From Flavobacteriaceae bacterium (GTDB lineage Bacteria; Bacteroidota; Bacteroidia; Flavobacteriales; Flavobacteriaceae): a DNA stretch of 64,000 bases. Below are positions 60,872-64,000 of this stretch, one piece after another. Positions within the stretch are counted from its first letter, which is position 1. Each line of letters starts with the position of its first letter. The position numbers and the translations under genes were made by a program. The notes under the pieces were generated by a model. That model was not told where the DNA came from and did no database searches. It saw only the letters and a list, made by a program, of their open reading frames with translations. Location: the NCBI GenBank assembly GCA_029248405.1, contig JAQWJJ010000016.1, positions 62,001-126,000 of the forward strand, written 5' to 3'.

Positions 60872-61728
60872 TACAAAACGTTTAGTGCTTGTTCTTTTAT
60901 TTTTTCGAGTTCGTCTTTCATTTGAACCACAGCTTGTTGCATGGGCGCAAAATTTGATTTGGAGCCTATGGTGTTGATCTCTCTGCCAATTTCTTGAGTA
61001 ATGAACCCCAACTTCTTACCATTAGAATCTCCTGAAGCAAGTGCTTCTAGGAAATAATTAAGGTGGTTGTCCAATCGGACAAGTTCTTCTGTAATGTCAT
61101 ATTTTTCGAGATAATAAATCAGTTCTTGTTCGAAGCGATTTTTATCAATATTCTGCTCAAGATCGGTCATGGCCTTAGTCAAGCGCTCCCTTACATTCGG
61201 AATCCGTTGGCCATCTAATGCTTTGATATGGATCAACAATTGACCAATGGCACCAATACGCTGCTTGAAATCGTTTTCGAGGACAAGTCCTTCATCTCGA
61301 CGGTATTTGATCAGTTCATTTATGGCTTGATCAACAGTCTCGAAAAGTTGCACAAAAAGAGTTTCGTCTGGTTCTTCATGTTCGGTCTTGAGCGCATCAG
61401 GCAAACGAATGGCCATCTTTAAAAAGTCGATATCCTCACCAGGGGCAAGGTGTTTGAGTTGCTCCATATAGGAAGTGATGAGCTCATTATTCAGTCCTGT
61501 TTTTGACGAACTGCCTGTAGACTCAATAAATATTGATACATCAATCTTCCCGCGTTGCAGACTTTTGGCGACTAGATCTCTTATTTGAAGTTCTTTTTCT
61601 CTGTACGCACCTGGCATTCTCGTATTGAGATCAACACCCTTGCTGTTGAGAGATTTTATTTCAACAGTCAATTTTTGCGAGGGCAATTGCAAAACACTTT
61701 TGCCAAAGCCAGTCATAGAATAGATCAT
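60871..61728 (-). CDS. yicC: YicC family endoribonuclease
   Basis: A 285-residue YicC protein with the N-terminal domain beginning MIYSMTGFGKSVL and the C-terminal DUF1732 domain (about 200-285, including EELVRLDNHLNYFLEAL and GREINTIGSKS). YicC of Escherichia coli is an RNase acting on small RNA RyhB, and homologues are hexameric; the role here is not known. It starts the yicC-gmk-nadD operon, and TACCTTTG at 61755-61748 on the - strand is a good -7 element 19 bases upstream. Confidence 0.93.
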   Translation of the reverse strand: MIYSMTGFGKSVLQLPSQKLTVEIKSLNSKGVDLNTRMPGAYREKELQIRDLVAKSLQRGKIDVSIFIESTGSSSKTGLNNELITSYMEQLKHLAPGEDIDFLKMAIRLPDALKTEHEEPDETLFVQLFETVDQAINELIKYRRDEGLVLENDFKQRIGAIGQLLIHIKALDGQRIPNVRERLTKAMTDLEQNIDKNRFEQELIYYLEKYDITEELVRLDNHLNYFLEALASGDSNGKKLGFITQEIGREINTIGSKSNFAPMQQAVVQMKDELEKIKEQALNVL

Positions 61729-61747
61729 ATCACCAAATTATTTATCA

Positions 61748-61755
61748 CAAAGGTA
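61748..61755 (-). promoter_or_regulatory. -7 promoter element (TACCTTTG) for yicC-gmk-nadD
   Basis: On the - strand TACCTTTG fits TAnnTTTG and lies 19 bases before the yicC ATG, in the 52-base gap after the SdpI-like gene. A TTG at the correct distance is not present. Confidence 0.45.
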
Positions 61756-61780
61756 CACAATATCAAATAGGACTTTGTGC

Positions 61781-62200
61781 TTATTTCCGATTCCCTTTTT
61801 TATCGAAGTGCTGATTAAGATAGCGCTCAGTGAAAAAAATACTGGACAAAATCAGCGCGGTATTGCCAATACAAACACCTAAAAAATTATATTCAGGAAG
61901 CACAAAATAAAAAACCACAGGAAAGCCAAAACTCCAAAGAGACACCTTCATCATGATTTTCATAGAGAAAGAGTTGGCTGCATCCCAAACGTCCTGATTG
62001 GCCATAGATCGCTGAGTTCTGTAACCATAAAAATCGTTTATTTTTTTTGGAGGATATGTTTTGGCCACCCAAAAAAGAGCGAGCATGAAAAGGCAATAGC
62101 CCACACCAAAGAGCAGTTGTTTTTCCGGTGAAAAGTCTTCTGAAATAAGGACCAACAAAACATTGGCAGGCAAAGCAAACAACTTAAATAGTCCAAGCAT
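61781..62200 (-). CDS. SdpI-like small membrane protein
   Basis: A 139-residue protein with four hydrophobic segments (about 5-20, 29-46, 82-104, 107-126). The link between helices two and three has FYGYRTQRSMANQDVWDAAN, the conserved motif of the SdpI/YhfL immunity-protein family. SdpI protects Bacillus against its own SDP toxin; most homologues have unknown roles. It lies one base downstream of the DUF1080 gene on the same strand. Confidence 0.85.
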   Translation of the reverse strand: MLGLFKLFALPANVLLVLISEDFSPEKQLLFGVGYCLFMLALFWVAKTYPPKKINDFYGYRTQRSMANQDVWDAANSFSMKIMMKVSLWSFGFPVVFYFVLPEYNFLGVCIGNTALILSSIFFTERYLNQHFDKKGNRK

Positions 62201-62201
62201 A

Positions 62202-62936
62202 TTAATTCAGGCGCTTGATTTTGATATTACGGTATGACACCATATCTCCATGATCTTGCAGGCCGATATGGCCCGTGGCGAACTGGCCAAAAACCGGCCA
62301 ATCGGCAAATTTTGATCCGGCGACCATAGCCTCCCATTCAGGGCCGTGTAGGGGAAATGTCACAATCACTTCGCCATTCATGCTGCTGGTGCCCTGATTG
62401 GCTTCTTGATCGATGCGTATGACTACTTGGTTCCATTGTCCTGCGGGATGGGTAAAGTCTTGGCTCGGCGCAATCATGTCATATAGGGCTCCGGCTGTGT
62501 GTTTTCCTTCACCAACAAAAGCATCTGGGTGGCGCTCATTATCCAAAACTTGAATTTCCGGCCCGGATTGATACGCTTCTGGATATTCTGGGTTTTCATG
62601 AACCCCCCAAAAAATACCACTATTACCCCCTTCTGCAATATTCCATTCTAGTGAGAGTTCAAAACTTGTATACGTGTTTTTGGTGATGATATTCTGACCG
62701 CCCTCTTTACCTGGAGTAAAGACCAAAGCATTTTCTACAATAGACCATTGCTCTGACATACCAGGTTTGAGGTATCCACGCCATTGATCGAGAGTTGTCC
62801 CATCAAAAAGGGTTTCCCACTGGCTCTGAGGCGCCTCTTGTTCTAAAGGGATTTCTTTGGTCATTGATGATTTGTTTGTGTTTTGGCAAGAAGCGGTCAA
62901 AGCCAAGATTAATGAGAGCGACAATAGAGTTTTCAT
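62202..62936 (-). CDS. DUF1080 (3-keto-disaccharide hydrolase family) lipoprotein
   Basis: A 244-residue lipoprotein with lipobox TASC at Cys17. The mature part shows TLFDGTTLDQWRGYL, the start of the concanavalin-like DUF1080 fold, and GNSGIFWGVHENPEYPEAYQSGPEIQVLDN with YRNIKIKRLN at the end. Characterised members cleave 3-keto-sugar glycosides. It is 18 bases downstream of a second DUF1080 gene and lies next to a sugar isomerase gene, so periplasmic or surface sugar breakdown is likely. Confidence 0.92.
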   Translation of the reverse strand: MKTLLSLSLILALTASCQNTNKSSMTKEIPLEQEAPQSQWETLFDGTTLDQWRGYLKPGMSEQWSIVENALVFTPGKEGGQNIITKNTYTSFELSLEWNIAEGGNSGIFWGVHENPEYPEAYQSGPEIQVLDNERHPDAFVGEGKHTAGALYDMIAPSQDFTHPAGQWNQVVIRIDQEANQGTSSMNGEVIVTFPLHGPEWEAMVAGSKFADWPVFGQFATGHIGLQDHGDMVSYRNIKIKRLN

Positions 62937-62954
62937 AAAGATAATTTAGTTGAA

Positions 62955-63743
62955 TCAGTTTAGTGGGCGCACCCAAATGTTTCTGTAGGAGACCCCACTA
63001 TGGTCATTGTGGTCTTGCAGTTTTATGGGTCCTGGTCCGTGGGCACTAACCTTTGGCCAGCCAATATATTCTGTGGTTCCTTCAAGGTGAAAATGATCTT
63101 GAATTAATACGCCATTGTGCAAAACTGTGATGTTTGGGGGGAGACTCATCAAGCCTTGTGGGTTAAATTCAGGGGCGTGGTAAATGATGTCATAGGTGTT
63201 CCAGGATCCTGTCGGCACAGAGGCCATAACCAGTGGAGGGGATTGTTTATAAAGAGAGCCCACCATACCATTGACGTAGGTTGAATTGTCATTATTGTCC
63301 AAAACCTGCACTTCATAGCGATTTTGAAGGTATACACCGCTGTTACTTTTGGCCTGACCGTTTGCGGTATTTTCAAGGCTGCTGCGCCATTCGACATGGA
63401 GTTGTACACTGCCAAAATCATCTTTGGTTTGAATATCACCAGTACCATTGGCTACGGTCATGCTGCCATCGGGGTTAATGGTCCATTTTGCTGCAGAACT
63501 GTCTGCCGCAGAAATCCAACGATCTAAATGATTCCCATCAAATAAAATGATAGCGTCACTGGGCGCTCCATTTTGTCCACTAGGGTCAACTTGATCCGGG
63601 ACTGGGCTCCAAACTTCTGTTTCTTCAGGCGTTGTTGGCTCTTTAATGCCCCCAGGCGATTCTGAGGAAGCGTGTTCTGGACCTTTGCCGCAGGCTATGA
63701 GCAAGGCGCTAAGACTGATCAATGTATAGTTGAATAGGGTCAT
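62955..63743 (-). CDS. DUF1080 lipoprotein (second copy)
   Basis: A 262-residue lipoprotein with lipobox LIAC at Cys18 and a Ser/Pro/Glu-rich linker to about residue 55, then the DUF1080 domain: IILFDGNHLDRWIS, NSGVYLQNRYEVQVLDN and YRNIWVRPLN. It shares the fold with its neighbour but is clearly divergent. It begins after the truncated isomerase gene and is part of the same - strand unit. Confidence 0.92.
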   Translation of the reverse strand: MTLFNYTLISLSALLIACGKGPEHASSESPGGIKEPTTPEETEVWSPVPDQVDPSGQNGAPSDAIILFDGNHLDRWISAADSSAAKWTINPDGSMTVANGTGDIQTKDDFGSVQLHVEWRSSLENTANGQAKSNSGVYLQNRYEVQVLDNNDNSTYVNGMVGSLYKQSPPLVMASVPTGSWNTYDIIYHAPEFNPQGLMSLPPNITVLHNGVLIQDHFHLEGTTEYIGWPKVSAHGPGPIKLQDHNDHSGVSYRNIWVRPLN

Positions 63744-63754
63744 ATTTTTTCAGG

Positions 63755-64000
63755 TTAATTGTGCAGGCCTAAAATCTTTTTGAGGCGCTCGTGGTCAATT
63801 TCTGCTCCAGCAAAATCATCAAATCGTTTATGGGTCACCTCTATGATTCGGTCTTGAATGAATTTAGCCCCTTCTCTTGCCCCTTGCTCAGGACTTTTAA
63901 TCACGCATTCCCACTCCATTACTGCCCAAACATCACAACCGTATTCGGTGAGTTTGCTAAAGACCGATTTGAAGTCTATTTGGCCATCACCTAATGATCT
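63755..64000 (-). CDS. Sugar phosphate isomerase/epimerase, C-terminal part (truncated by window)
   Basis: The last 81 residues of a gene that starts beyond the window. Translated from the - strand they read as RSLGDGQIDFKSVF near the start, then WAVMEWECVIKSPEQGAREGAKFI, and end LKKILGLHN. The LGDGQIDF and W-x-x-x-E-W-E-C segments match the C-terminal barrel end of xylose-isomerase-like TIM-barrel proteins (IolE/hydroxypyruvate isomerase type), which often sit beside DUF1080 genes in Bacteroidota. Substrate unknown. It ends 11 bases before the DUF1080 gene. Confidence 0.8.
   Translation of the reverse strand, partial: RSLGDGQIDFKSVFSKLTEYGCDVWAVMEWECVIKSPEQGAREGAKFIQDRIIEVTHKRFDDFAGAEIDHERLKKILGLHN

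Noticed and set aside
1-64000. tRNA genes, CRISPR arrays, insertion sequences and phage genes
   Set aside because: I looked for them in all intergenic gaps and among the coding regions; no cloverleaf, spaced repeats, transposase or phage structural proteins were seen.

Overview
The window reads as a chromosomal segment of a member of the Flavobacteriia (Bacteroidota), most likely a Flavobacteriaceae species. The evidence is: a SprE/PorW-type gliding and type IX secretion lipoprotein; an F-type ATP synthase operon without atpD and atpC; a MoxR-DUF58-BatA-BatB-BatC-BatD-BatE operon; several protein families largely confined to this phylum (DUF4292, DUF6427-like, DUF6341-like, DUF4254, DUF1080); and repeated TTG-N17-20-TAnnTTTG promoters, the phylum's primary sigma consensus, with little Shine-Dalgarno signal. 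I see no tRNA, rRNA, insertion sequence, prophage or CRISPR array. No gap between genes exceeds 300 bases.

Layout. 1-10.2 kb: a surface or exopolysaccharide cluster on the + strand, with three O-antigen-ligase/polymerase-type membrane proteins, three glycosyltransferases, UDP-glucose dehydrogenase plus UDP-xylose synthase, and a polyisoprenyl-phosphate sugar transferase. It closes against an opposing CapK/PaaK-like adenylate-forming enzyme. 11.6-15.8 kb: purD, two conserved membrane proteins, DUF4254 and a GT9 glycosyltransferase. 15.8-20.7 kb: a 2Fe-2S flavin reductase (- strand), then sprE, a bactofilin, atpZ and a small membrane protein. 20.7-25.9 kb: atpB-E-F-H-A-G, with its own promoter and terminator and small hairpins at most gene boundaries. 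25.9-31.2 kb: dut, a sugar nucleotidyltransferase, a TPR protein, a DUF4292 lipoprotein and an EnvC-like protein. 31.3-34.6 kb (-): a periplasmic rhodanese, a CstB-like persulfide dioxygenase-rhodanese, a thioesterase and a SPOR protein. 34.7-40.7 kb: dprA, trpS, plsC, an ECF sigma factor with a membrane-anchored partner carrying a barrel-like tail, and recA.

40.8-47.2 kb: an isoaspartyl peptidase lipoprotein, a CAP-domain lipoprotein, 3-hydroxyanthranilate dioxygenase, an ALDH7-type dehydrogenase, a phosphoesterase, an SDR and an aldo-keto reductase. 47.4-56.4 kb: the MoxR/Bat operon. 56.4-61.7 kb: cvpA, an unknown 118-residue gene, pheS, gpsA, then yicC-gmk-nadD. 61.8-64 kb (-): an SdpI-like membrane protein, two DUF1080 lipoproteins and the end of a sugar isomerase/epimerase.

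Most of the window is ordinary core genome. The items that best repay a second look are: a 190-base gene-free stretch between nadD and gpsA that folds into four hairpins and ends in an orphan intrinsic terminator, a candidate structured RNA; a set of genes whose -7 promoter element lies only 5-7 bases from the start codon, predicting leaderless mRNAs; hairpins between the atp genes; the two-membrane-segment protein of unknown function inside the Bat operon; and the ECF sigma partner that seems to combine an inner-membrane segment with an outer-membrane barrel.
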